A stretch of DNA of 64,000 bases, from the NCBI RefSeq assembly GCF_001940225.2, contig NZ_CP135164.1, forward strand, positions 2,852,001 through 2,916,000, written 5' to 3'. Source of the DNA: Roseburia sp. 499. Its GTDB lineage: Bacteria > Bacillota > Clostridia > Lachnospirales > Lachnospiraceae. Position 1 is the stretch's first letter; every line of letters starts with the position of its first letter. The notes under the pieces were generated by a model. That model saw only the letters and a list, made by a program, of their open reading frames with translations. It was not told the DNA's origin and did no database searches. Of this stretch, positions 34,346 through 42,436 are shown in pieces. Position numbers and translations under genes: made by a program.

Positions 34346-35003
34346 AACCAATTCCCTTTCTGGTCTTTATGACATCTTTTATCCCTACTTCTTCTAACTT
34401 CTTACGAAGTCTTGCTACATTTACAGTAAGCGTATTATCATCAATGAAACTGTCAGATTCCCACAGCCGTTCCATCAAACGGTCTCTAGTGACAATTTTC
34501 CCTTTTTGCTCCAATAACTCTTGTAAGATACGCATCTCATTTTTAGTAAGTTCAATCCTATTTCCCTCATAGGTTATAATTCCATTTCCACAATCAAATA
34601 CCATTCCCCTATGCTCCATCAGATTACTTTCTCCGGCAAAATCATAAGTACGGCGTAACATTGCCTGAACCTTTGCCTGAAGCACATTTAAATCAAAAGG
34701 CTTCGCGATAAAATCATCTCCCCCCATATTCATGGCCATAACAATATTCATATTATCAGACGCTGAGGAAAGAAAAATTACCGGAACCTTTGATATTTTT
34801 CTTATTTCATCGCACCAATGAAATCCATTATAAAAAGGCAGTGAAATATCCATCAATACCAAATGAGGCTGCTCCTCTACAAATGTCTTTTTTACATTTT
34901 CGAAATCTACAATACAAACAGCTTCATATCCCCAACTTTCCATATGATTCTGAATTGATTTTGCAATTACTGCATCATCTTCTACAATCAGTAATTTATA
35001 CAT
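34332..35003 (-). CDS. BceR-type response regulator (OmpR family)
   Basis: 223 residues from the ATG at 35003 (AAAGGAAATGTA upstream). Receiver domain with acidic pocket LIVEDDAV, phosphorylated Asp52 in LVLMDISLP and Lys in FIAKPFD; winged-helix output domain with LTKNEMRILQELLEQKGKIV and TVNVARLRKKLEEVG. It should bind the CTTAC-N6-GTAAG site upstream of the transporter genes. Order regulator, kinase, ATPase, permease is typical of Bce modules. Confidence 0.95.
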   Translation of the reverse strand: MYKLLIVEDDAVIAKSIQNHMESWGYEAVCIVDFENVKKTFVEEQPHLVLMDISLPFYNGFHWCDEIRKISKVPVIFLSSASDNMNIVMAMNMGGDDFIAKPFDLNVLQAKVQAMLRRTYDFAGESNLMEHRGMVFDCGNGIITYEGNRIELTKNEMRILQELLEQKGKIVTRDRLMERLWESDSFIDDNTLTVNVARLRKKLEEVGIKDVIKTRKGIGYVVD

Positions 35004-35036
35004 TACATTTCCTTTCCATACCAAAAACTTTTCTAT

Positions 35037-35075
35037 AAAAAAAGAAGTCCGCCTGCAGAATTCGCCGCAAGCGGA
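35037..35075 (-). terminator. Terminator of the Lys/Ala-rich protein gene
   Basis: TCCGC (35048-35052) and GCGGA (35071-35075), extended by TGC/GCA pairing past a mismatch, followed on the minus strand by CTTCTTTTTTT. Confidence 0.7.
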
Positions 35076-35097
35076 ACCTTTTTACTATTCAAATATA

Positions 35098-35547
35098 TTA
35101 TACTGGAACTCCTCCAGCAATCTTCTCGTTGATTACGTAATATGCCATATGTTCTTCTGGCTTAATATATAAACGAATTGATTTGATAGAAGATTCTCTG
35201 TGTCCTTCTGCAATATATGCCTGTTTTGCTCTTTCCAGTACTTCCTTTGTAAAAAGTTCCTGACCGGAAAACTGTACATATATTTCTTCTATCTTTTCTA
35301 CCTCTTTTGCAGCTGGCTTTTTAGCAGGCTTCTTTCCAGTTGCCTTTTTCGCTGCTGTTTTCTTTTCTGCTGTCTTCTTCTCTGTCTCTTTCTTCTCTAC
35401 AGGTGCCACTGTATCAAATACAAGTGTCTCCTGCTTTGCTTCCACCGTCTTCTCCACCGGTTTTGCAACCGTTTCCTGCTTTACAGGAACTGCTGTCTTT
35501 GCTGTTACTGTTTTTGCTGTCGCTGCTTTACTACCACTCTTTTGCAT
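35098..35547 (-). CDS. Lys/Ala-rich protein with C-terminal DUF6465-like domain
   Basis: 149 residues from the ATG at 35547 behind GGGAGGGAATAAC. The first 90 residues are low-complexity Ala/Lys/Thr/Val (repeats such as KKTAAKKATGKKPAKKPAAK), resembling histone-like tails and likely nucleic-acid or surface binding. The last 60 form a conserved folded segment (IYVQFSGQELFTKEVLERAK, ending YYVINEKIAGGVPV) that I associate with DUF6465 of Lachnospiraceae. Function unknown. It follows the HPr-like gene in the same direction with a 24-bp gap. Confidence 0.7.
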   Translation of the reverse strand: MQKSGSKAATAKTVTAKTAVPVKQETVAKPVEKTVEAKQETLVFDTVAPVEKKETEKKTAEKKTAAKKATGKKPAKKPAAKEVEKIEEIYVQFSGQELFTKEVLERAKQAYIAEGHRESSIKSIRLYIKPEEHMAYYVINEKIAGGVPV

Positions 35548-35571
35548 GTTATTCCCTCCCAAAATAAATAA

Positions 35572-35826
35572 TTACTGGCAAGCTAAGAATCGCTCCATTG
35601 CATTCAATGCTTCCTGCTCATCGGTTCCGTTTGCTACAATGTTCACAGACATTCCTTTTGATGGATTAAATGCCATAATTCCCATAATACTCTTTGCATT
35701 AATTCTGGCATCCCCACTCTCCAAACAAATGTCACTGTCAAACTGACAAGCGACCTGCACCAGTTCTGCAATCGGATTGCTATACTCTTTCGCTACATTA
35801 GATACAATAACTTTCTTTTCACTCAT
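35572..35826 (-). CDS. HPr-family protein lacking the phosphorylatable histidine (Crh-like)
   Basis: 84 residues from the ATG at 35826. The fold and length are those of HPr, and INAKSIMGIM places Ser at residue 46 exactly as in HPr and Crh. The active-site His15 loop (normally GxHARPA) is replaced by KEYSNPIA, with Tyr at position 15. It therefore cannot take phosphate from PEP via enzyme I but could be phosphorylated on Ser46 by HPr kinase and act in catabolite repression, as Crh does in Bacillus. Not a PTS carrier. Confidence 0.8.
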   Translation of the reverse strand: MSEKKVIVSNVAKEYSNPIAELVQVACQFDSDICLESGDARINAKSIMGIMAFNPSKGMSVNIVANGTDEQEALNAMERFLACQ

Positions 35827-35991
35827 CTTTTCTCTCTCTCTCATGTACTATGATATAAGCTATTATGTATGTGCCCTATTATCATAATCGAATATACACC
35901 AACTAATTTCCTTTTTCAAGTATATTTTCGAAAAACTAGTAAATTCCACGAAAGAATCAACTTTATTTTCTAAAAAATAGACACTTTTTCC

Positions 35992-37170
35992 TTATTTTTC
36001 CTTGCAATAAGCCTTATCCACCTCTATTACTGTAAAATGATTCTTTCCTATCTTTTCCTTTGTTTTCGTTTGAATCAGTTCTGTTAGTTCCTCATCCTTC
36101 ATCTTGTATCCAAAGGGAACTACAATATCAAAAACAAGATTTGCATGGGACGGTCCCATAACCACCCGAAAGTCATGCATAGAAATTTTTTCATCAATTT
36201 CCTTTAAAAGGTCCTGCATCTGTACTTTTAATTTATTGACCTGTTCATCTCCTGTCACTACCGGGTCCATATGTATCACTGCTTCACACTTTAATTGATT
36301 GCGCAGTTCATGTTCTATATTATCTATCACATCATGAAGTTTTAATATATCTCCGTCCGCCGGAACCTCTGCATGAAGAGATATCATCATACGTCCCGGA
36401 CCGTAATCATGCACAACCAGGTCATGAATCCCACTTACTTCTGAATGTTTCAGTACAAGTTCTTCTATTTGCTCCACAAATGCTTCTTCCGGCGGCTGTC
36501 CCAACAGCGGATTCAAGGTATCTCTCGCCGCACTGATTCCCGCATAAAAAATAAAAATTCCTACCAACACACCACAGTATCCATCAATCTGAAGTCCTGT
36601 TAACTTTCCAACAATCGTCGCAATCAAAACCACTGTAGTTGCGCAACTATCACTCAAACTGTCTGTTGCAGTTGCGCCCATGGCTGTCGATTCTATTTTC
36701 TTTCCAATGCTATGATTGTAATACGCCATGTACAACTTTACGCAAATAGAAACAATTAGAATTCCTACCGCCACCATACTAAACTCTACCGGTTCCGGAT
36801 GAATAATCTTTTCCACAGAAGATTTTATCAACTCAAATGCCATGATAAGAATCGCCCCTGAAACAATTAACCCTGAAACATATTCTATTCTTCCATGCCC
36901 AAAAGGATGATCTACATCCGGCTCTGCTCCGGACATACGAAATCCAATTAAGGTAATCACAGAGGAACCTGCATCTGATAAATTATTAAATGCATCTGCC
37001 GTAATGGAAATCGATTTACTTATGGTTCCTGCCAGGAACTTTCCTGTAAACAAAAGTACATTCAGCAAAATCCCTACCACACTGCAAAGCATTCCATACT
37101 TTTGCCGCACCTGCGGATTCTTCACATCCTCCTTATTTTTAATAAACAACCCAGCTAGTACTGAAACCAT
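35992..37170 (-). CDS. Cation diffusion facilitator family transporter
   Basis: 392 residues, ATG at 37170 behind AATATAGGAGGGAACAAG. Six membrane helices and a C-terminal cytoplasmic domain. Metal-site residues are visible in DAFNNLSD (Asp59, Asn63, Asp66) and DHPFGHGR (His88, His92), and the second half of the site in GATATDSLSD. CDF proteins export Zn, Fe or Mn in exchange for protons. Asn/Asp composition of the first motif (DxxxNxxD) is more like Mn/Fe transporters than the Zn type HxxxD; this is an inference. The C-terminal extension beyond the usual domain is about 80 residues longer. Confidence 0.9.
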   Translation of the reverse strand: MVSVLAGLFIKNKEDVKNPQVRQKYGMLCSVVGILLNVLLFTGKFLAGTISKSISITADAFNNLSDAGSSVITLIGFRMSGAEPDVDHPFGHGRIEYVSGLIVSGAILIMAFELIKSSVEKIIHPEPVEFSMVAVGILIVSICVKLYMAYYNHSIGKKIESTAMGATATDSLSDSCATTVVLIATIVGKLTGLQIDGYCGVLVGIFIFYAGISAARDTLNPLLGQPPEEAFVEQIEELVLKHSEVSGIHDLVVHDYGPGRMMISLHAEVPADGDILKLHDVIDNIEHELRNQLKCEAVIHMDPVVTGDEQVNKLKVQMQDLLKEIDEKISMHDFRVVMGPSHANLVFDIVVPFGYKMKDEELTELIQTKTKEKIGKNHFTVIEVDKAYCKEK

Positions 37171-37230
37171 CTTGTTCCCTCCTATATTATATATGCCTTT
37201 ATTTCAGCAAAATACCTTGCACCTATTATA

Positions 37231-38358
37231 TCACACAATACCGCTTTTATAAAATGCGAATAACACAGCAAAAAAGAACACATTTGCTACCGTAAAATAC
37301 TTCAGATAAGAAAATCTTTTATCCTTATCCTCTGCTCCAATATACCGAAAAGAAATCAAACTTGCCATGGATGCAATCAGTGTTCCAAGTCCACCAAGAT
37401 TTGTACCAATCACAAGACTTTTTATATCCTCCGTAAATCCGGACAACAGGAGTGCTGCCGGAACGTTACTGATTACCTGACTTGCCACAGCCGCTGTTAT
37501 CACCTCATTACCATCAATCACAGTTTCCAACACTCTGCAAAACTCTTCCATTCTTCCCACATTTCCTATGAAAATGAAAAATCCTGCAAAGGTCCCCAAC
37601 AATGCATAATCTACCTTACAAAAAATCTTCCGGTCTATGGCAAAAACGCCCACGACCACCACAATAAAAGTAACCGAATAATGCACAACACCCGCAACAG
37701 CAAGGATGCATAAACAAAATAATACGCTCCATCCTACAAGTTCTTTTTTGTCCAGATATATTTCTTCTGCATCAATCTGCACACTCCCTTTTCCACTTTT
37801 TCTTCCGGTTGCAATGCACCAAATCAACAATACCACCAGAGAAACCAATGAATATGGAAACATCAAGCATATAAATTCCATCCCACCCATATTTGCCCTT
37901 GCATATAGGTATAGATTCTGTGGATTTCCTATCGGTGTCAACATACTTCCCAGATTTGCAGCAATGGTCTGCAACACTACCACAGGAATCAACAATTTTT
38001 GCTTCTTTTCCTCTCCCATCATCCCAAGCACCTGAATTCCCAGTGGAACAAACGTAATCAAAGCCACATCATTGGTAATCAACATACTAAAAAAGAAGCA
38101 TAAAAACACCAATATCACAATCAACTGACATCCGCCTGTAACCTTTTGCAACAGGTTTCTCGCTATCATTCGAAATACACCTATTTTTTGAAACCCTGCT
38201 ACAACTACCATTAAACAGAATAAAATTGCCATAGTACGGACATCAATATAAGAGATGTATTTTTTATCGGGCAACACAAAACAGGAGGAAATTACCGCAA
38301 GCAAAATGGCAATGCATAATATGGTTTCTCTTTTTATAAATTCCATGCATTTTTTCAT
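37231..38358 (-). CDS. SLC13/ArsB-NhaD-type permease
   Basis: 375 residues, about ten membrane helices. MLITNDVALITFVPLG and the C-terminal repeat SNVPAALLLSGF, VIGTNLGGLGTLIAS resemble the paired hairpins of the ion-transporter superfamily (ArsB, NhaD, citrate-Mg transporters). The substrate (anion, dicarboxylate or Na+/H+) cannot be deduced. It is divergent from the OPT gene and upstream of the CDF gene in the same direction with a 60-bp gap. No ars regulator or reductase is nearby, which argues against an arsenic role. Confidence 0.8.
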   Translation of the reverse strand: MKKCMEFIKRETILCIAILLAVISSCFVLPDKKYISYIDVRTMAILFCLMVVVAGFQKIGVFRMIARNLLQKVTGGCQLIVILVFLCFFFSMLITNDVALITFVPLGIQVLGMMGEEKKQKLLIPVVVLQTIAANLGSMLTPIGNPQNLYLYARANMGGMEFICLMFPYSLVSLVVLLIWCIATGRKSGKGSVQIDAEEIYLDKKELVGWSVLFCLCILAVAGVVHYSVTFIVVVVGVFAIDRKIFCKVDYALLGTFAGFFIFIGNVGRMEEFCRVLETVIDGNEVITAAVASQVISNVPAALLLSGFTEDIKSLVIGTNLGGLGTLIASMASLISFRYIGAEDKDKRFSYLKYFTVANVFFFAVLFAFYKSGIV

Positions 38359-38435
38359 TTGTTCCGTTCCTTTCCTGTAACATATTTTTTCATTATATTA
38401 CCATATCATAACATAAATCAAGGAGAACTTATACC

Positions 38436-40310
38436 ATGAACGAACAAAAAGACTTTAAACCCTATATTCCGGCAGACCACATCACCTCGGAATTTACCCC
38501 AGCCTCTGTGATTACCGGAATTCTTCTGGCTGTTGTTTTTGGCGCGGCTAATGCATATCTCGGACTTCGAGTAGGACTCACCATTTCCGCTTCCATTCCC
38601 GCCGCAGTAGTTGCCATGGGAGTTATTCGAGTCCTTTTACGAAAAAATTCTATTCTGGAAAGCAATATCGTCCAAACCATCGGTTCTGCCGGAGAATCCG
38701 TGGCAGCAGGAGCTATTTTTACCTTGCCGGCCTTATTTTTATGGGCAGGAGAAGGAAAAATGTCCACTCCAAGTATTTTTGAAATCACTATTATTACCCT
38801 GGCCGGTGGTCTATTGGGTATTTTTTTCATGGTTCCTTTAAGAAATGCCCTTATTGTAAAGGAACATCTTACACTGCCTTATCCGGAAGGCTCAGCCTGT
38901 GCAAAGGTGCTACTTGCCGGAGAAAAAGGAGCTTCTAATGCTTCAACCGTTTTCGCCGGAATGGGCATCTCTGCCGCTTTTAAATTCATTGTTGACGGAC
39001 TAAAAATATTTCCAAGCGAAATCTCCCTACGTTTCAAAAACTTTGCCGGAGAAATTGGCACACAGGTCTATCCGGCTGTTTTGAGTGTAGGCTATATCTG
39101 TGGCCCTAAAATCGCCTCTTATATGTTTGCCGGTGGCCTTATCAGTTGGATGGTACTAATTCCCGTCATTGTATTATTCGGTTCTCAACTTACTCTTTAT
39201 CCCGGTATGGAGCCAATTGGAATGCTATATGAAGCAGGTGGAGCCAGTGCCATCTGGGAAAACTATATCCGTTACATTGGAGCCGGCGCTCTGGCTGCCG
39301 GAGGCATCATCAGTCTGCTTAAGTCTCTTCCTCTGATTTTACAGACTTTTCGGGATTCTGTAAAAGGATTAAAAATTTCAAACCACAAGACCTCCAAACG
39401 TACCGACCAGAATCTGGATATGCGTTTCATTCTTTTTTGCATCGTTCTGATTGGTCTGGTTCTTTGGCTGATTCCTTCCATTCCTCTTACACTTCCCGGT
39501 ACTGTTCTGGTAATTGTATTTGGTTTCTTTTTCTCTGCCGTATCCTCTCGAATGGTAGGGCTGGTAGGTAGCAGCAACAACCCAATTTCCGGCATGGCAA
39601 TTGCTACCCTGCTATTTTCCACTATTATTCTAAAATCTACCGGCGATTCCGGAACAAGCGGTATGCAGGGAGCCATCGCCATTGGTTCTATCATCTGCAT
39701 CATAGCTGCCATTGCAGGGGATACCTCCCAAGACCTGAAAACCGGTTTTTTATTGGGTGCCACTCCCAAAAAACAGCAAGTCGGCGAACTGATTGGCGTT
39801 ACCGCCGCTTCCCTCGTCATCGGCAGTGTCCTTTCCCTTTTGAACGCCGCCTGGGGCTTTGGTTCCGAAGAACTAGGTGCCCCACAGGCAACACTAATGA
39901 AAATGATTGTGGAAGGCGTTATGGAGAGCAATTTACCTTGGGCTCTGGTATTTATTGGCGTTTTTCTCGCCATTGCCATAGAGGTTCTCGGTATTCCGGT
40001 TCTTCCTTTTGCTATCGGTGTATATCTTCCGGTACAGTTAAACGCCTGCGTTATGGTTGGCGGTCTGCTTCGCCTCATTCTGGACAAAAAAGATGATTTT
40101 AGAATTAACAGTGGAATTCTCTATTGCTCTGGTATGATTGCCGGAGAAGGACTTGCAGGTATTCTCCTTGCGATACTAGCGGTAATAGGAATTGACATTG
40201 CCTTGCCAACAGGTGGAACAGAACTAGGAAGCCTTATCCTCTTCCTTCTGATTATTTTAAGTGTGTTAAAATTTTCACTATGGAAAAAGAAAAAAGCCCC
40301 CACTCCCTAA
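38436..40310 (+). CDS. OPT-family oligopeptide transporter
   Basis: 624 residues, about 14-16 membrane helices, ATG behind CAAGGAGAACTTATACC. Typical segments are FGAANAYLGLRVGLTISASIP near the N terminus, LPYPEGSACAKVLLAGE, and SSNNPISGMAIATLLF. Bacterial OPT proteins of this size import small peptides or metal-siderophore-like complexes with proton coupling. The gene is monocistronic, followed by the NCS2 permease gene with its own promoter. Confidence 0.93.
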   Translation: MNEQKDFKPYIPADHITSEFTPASVITGILLAVVFGAANAYLGLRVGLTISASIPAAVVAMGVIRVLLRKNSILESNIVQTIGSAGESVAAGAIFTLPALFLWAGEGKMSTPSIFEITIITLAGGLLGIFFMVPLRNALIVKEHLTLPYPEGSACAKVLLAGEKGASNASTVFAGMGISAAFKFIVDGLKIFPSEISLRFKNFAGEIGTQVYPAVLSVGYICGPKIASYMFAGGLISWMVLIPVIVLFGSQLTLYPGMEPIGMLYEAGGASAIWENYIRYIGAGALAAGGIISLLKSLPLILQTFRDSVKGLKISNHKTSKRTDQNLDMRFILFCIVLIGLVLWLIPSIPLTLPGTVLVIVFGFFFSAVSSRMVGLVGSSNNPISGMAIATLLFSTIILKSTGDSGTSGMQGAIAIGSIICIIAAIAGDTSQDLKTGFLLGATPKKQQVGELIGVTAASLVIGSVLSLLNAAWGFGSEELGAPQATLMKMIVEGVMESNLPWALVFIGVFLAIAIEVLGIPVLPFAIGVYLPVQLNACVMVGGLLRLILDKKDDFRINSGILYCSGMIAGEGLAGILLAILAVIGIDIALPTGGTELGSLILFLLIILSVLKFSLWKKKKAPTP

Positions 40311-40321
40311 GTCCGTTCAGA

Positions 40322-40350
40322 TTGTTTCTTTTCTCCCTCTGTGTTATAAT
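40322..40350 (+). promoter_or_regulatory. Promoter of the NCS2 permease gene
   Basis: TTGTTT (40322-40327) and TATAAT (40345-40350), 17-bp spacing. The short leader has AAAGGAGAG before the ATG and no room for a purine riboswitch. Confidence 0.7.
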
Positions 40351-40398
40351 ATGAGCACCGTATTGTAAATACAAACTATATAAAAGGAGAGTAAATTT

Positions 40399-41769
40399 AT
40401 GCTTGAAAAATTTTTCAAACTCAAAGAAAACAACACTTCTGTAAAAACAGAAGTGGTTGCCGGATTTACTACGTTTATGACAATGGCCTATATTCTGGCA
40501 GTAAATCCAAGCATCTTAGGTGATGCCGGCATGAACGGAAGTGCAGTTCTGATTGCAACAGCTCTGGCTTCCTTTGTAGGTACCTTACTCATGGCACTAC
40601 TTGCTAACTACCCATTTGCTTTAGCCCCTGGAATGGGATTAAACGCTTACTTTGCTTACACCGTAGTTATCGGTATGGGATATTCCTGGAAGCTAGCGTT
40701 GTTAGCTGTATTTGCAGAAGGTATCATTTTCATTATTTTATCACTGACCAACGTGCGTGAGGCTATCTTTAATGCGATTCCTCTTACTTTGAAATCAGCT
40801 GTCAGTGTTGGTATCGGTCTATTCATTGCTTTTATTGGTTTACAAGATGCCAAATTAATTGTAAATAGTGATGCTACCTTAATTACTTATCAGACTTTTA
40901 AAGGTGAAACTTTCCGCTCTGTAGGAATCGGTGCTATTTTAGCATTAATTGGTATTTTGATTACTGCCATCTTACTGATTAAACAGGTAAAAGGTGGTAT
41001 CTTAATCGGTATCCTTGCTACCTGGATTCTTGGTATTATCTGCGAACTTGTAGGCATTTATATTCCAAATCCGGAAGCAGGTATGTATTCCACTATTCCT
41101 GCTTCTATTGTAAGCCTTGATTTTTCTTCCTTTACGGAAACCTTTGGTGCCGTATTTACCGTCGACTTCAAAAATTTCCCAATCGGAGATTTTGTTGTCA
41201 TCATGTTCTCTTTCTTATTTGTGGACATGTTTGATACCATCGGAACTTTAATTGGCGTATCCTCGAAAGCAAATATGTTGGATAAAGAAGGAAAACTCGA
41301 AAGAATCAGACCTGCTTTATTGTCTGACGCTATTGCAACCTGCATCGGCGCAATATTCGGTACTTCTACTACTACCACTTATGTAGAAAGTGCTTCCGGT
41401 GTTACTGCAGGCGGACGTACCGGTCTTACTTCCGTAGTGACTGGTTTATTATTCCTGTTATCCATTATTTTCTCCCCATTATTCTTAACAATTCCTTCCT
41501 TTGCCATTGCTCCGGCTCTGGTTACTGTTGGATTCTATATGATGGGTTCTGTTGTAAAGATTAACTTTGATGATATGTCAGATGCTATTCCTGCATTTCT
41601 TTGCATTATTGCAATGCCACTGGCTTACAGTATCTCAGAAGGTATCGCTATCGGTGTTATCTCCTGGACTCTGATTAACTTGATTACAGGAAAAGCAAAA
41701 GAAAAGAAAATCAGCGCGCTGATGTATGTATTAGCAATTCTTTTCGTATTAAAATATATTTTCTTATAA
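40399..41769 (+). CDS. NCS2-family purine permease (AzgA/PbuG-like)
   Basis: 456 residues with about 12-14 membrane helices. N-terminal FKLKENNTSVKTEVVAGFTTFMTMAYIL and internal PFALAPGMGLNAYFAYTVV, FVDMFDTIGTLIGVSSKA and ATCIGAIFGTSTTTTYVESASG are the conserved AzgA-type motifs, so adenine, guanine or hypoxanthine uptake by proton symport is expected. It has its own promoter and a strong terminator. Confidence 0.95.
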   Translation: MLEKFFKLKENNTSVKTEVVAGFTTFMTMAYILAVNPSILGDAGMNGSAVLIATALASFVGTLLMALLANYPFALAPGMGLNAYFAYTVVIGMGYSWKLALLAVFAEGIIFIILSLTNVREAIFNAIPLTLKSAVSVGIGLFIAFIGLQDAKLIVNSDATLITYQTFKGETFRSVGIGAILALIGILITAILLIKQVKGGILIGILATWILGIICELVGIYIPNPEAGMYSTIPASIVSLDFSSFTETFGAVFTVDFKNFPIGDFVVIMFSFLFVDMFDTIGTLIGVSSKANMLDKEGKLERIRPALLSDAIATCIGAIFGTSTTTTYVESASGVTAGGRTGLTSVVTGLLFLLSIIFSPLFLTIPSFAIAPALVTVGFYMMGSVVKINFDDMSDAIPAFLCIIAMPLAYSISEGIAIGVISWTLINLITGKAKEKKISALMYVLAILFVLKYIFL

Positions 41770-41786
41770 ATACTATTTTCTATTAC

Positions 41787-41828
41787 AAAAGCTGTAGCTA
41801 TGGAATTTCCAAAGCTACAGCTTTTTTT
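41787..41828. terminator. Bidirectional terminator between the NCS2 and MntP-like genes
   Basis: AAAAGCTGTAGCT (41787-41799) pairs with AGCTACAGCTTTT within 41812-41828, T-run following. The convergent MntP-like stop codon lies in the right arm's T-run. Confidence 0.85.
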
Positions 41829-42411
41829 ATATACCTTTTACAACATATCTTACAATTACATCTATTCCGGCTGCTATGAGAAGAATTCCGCCACCTAAAT
41901 AGGCTTTTACTTTATGCTCATATCCCAGATGATATCCGGTGTACATTCCTAATATCGTTCCTGCCACCGTCATAATTACCACCATAAGCATAATGCTTAA
42001 CATCCCACATCCCAAAAATCCAAAAGCAATTCCAATCAGCAAAGTGAACATACAATTCCTTATATATAATTGTACGAACTCTCGCATATTGAACTTCTCT
42101 TCCCGATGCTCAATAATGCATTCATTTCTCCACGCTTTCAGCAATAGCCGTATTCCCATACAAAGGAAAATTGCAACTGCCAATACCTCTTCTAAAAAGA
42201 TTTCATAATCAGAGCTCTGATGACGGCCCAGAAGCACAGAAAGAAAATTTCCAATCCCAATTGCCAACACCTGACCAACTACTAAAACGGCGCTCATTAA
42301 CGCAAGATGCTTTTTTTCAATTTTTGCAACCAGAGAACCCTGACACTCCATAACTGCGAAAATATCCAATGATATTCCCATAATGATAATCAGTTCTTCT
42401 ATGATATTCAT
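41827..42411 (-). CDS. MntP/YtaF-like membrane protein
   Basis: 194 residues, six membrane helices in two related halves. MGISLDIFAVM near the N terminus matches the Asp-containing motif of the MntP (DUF204) manganese-efflux family, and GYHLGYEHKVKAYLGGGILLIAAGI closes the second half. The second half lacks an obvious second S-x-D-A motif, so substrate and activity are uncertain. It lies 25 bp downstream of the heptad-repeat gene in the same direction. Confidence 0.7.
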   Translation of the reverse strand: MNIIEELIIIMGISLDIFAVMECQGSLVAKIEKKHLALMSAVLVVGQVLAIGIGNFLSVLLGRHQSSDYEIFLEEVLAVAIFLCMGIRLLLKAWRNECIIEHREEKFNMREFVQLYIRNCMFTLLIGIAFGFLGCGMLSIMLMVVIMTVAGTILGMYTGYHLGYEHKVKAYLGGGILLIAAGIDVIVRYVVKGI

Positions 42412-42436
42412 ATTGCTGCACTCCTGTCCGACATTC

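Noticed and set aside
37231..38358. Arsenite efflux pump ArsB
   Set aside because: Only superfamily-level similarity; no arsR, arsA, arsC or arsD nearby.
39272..40087. 271-codon minus-strand frame inside the OPT gene
   Set aside because: It is an antisense shadow of a clearly coding membrane-protein gene with no start signal.
40310..40398. Purine riboswitch upstream of the NCS2 permease
   Set aside because: After the promoter only about 45 nt of leader remain and the conserved core is absent.
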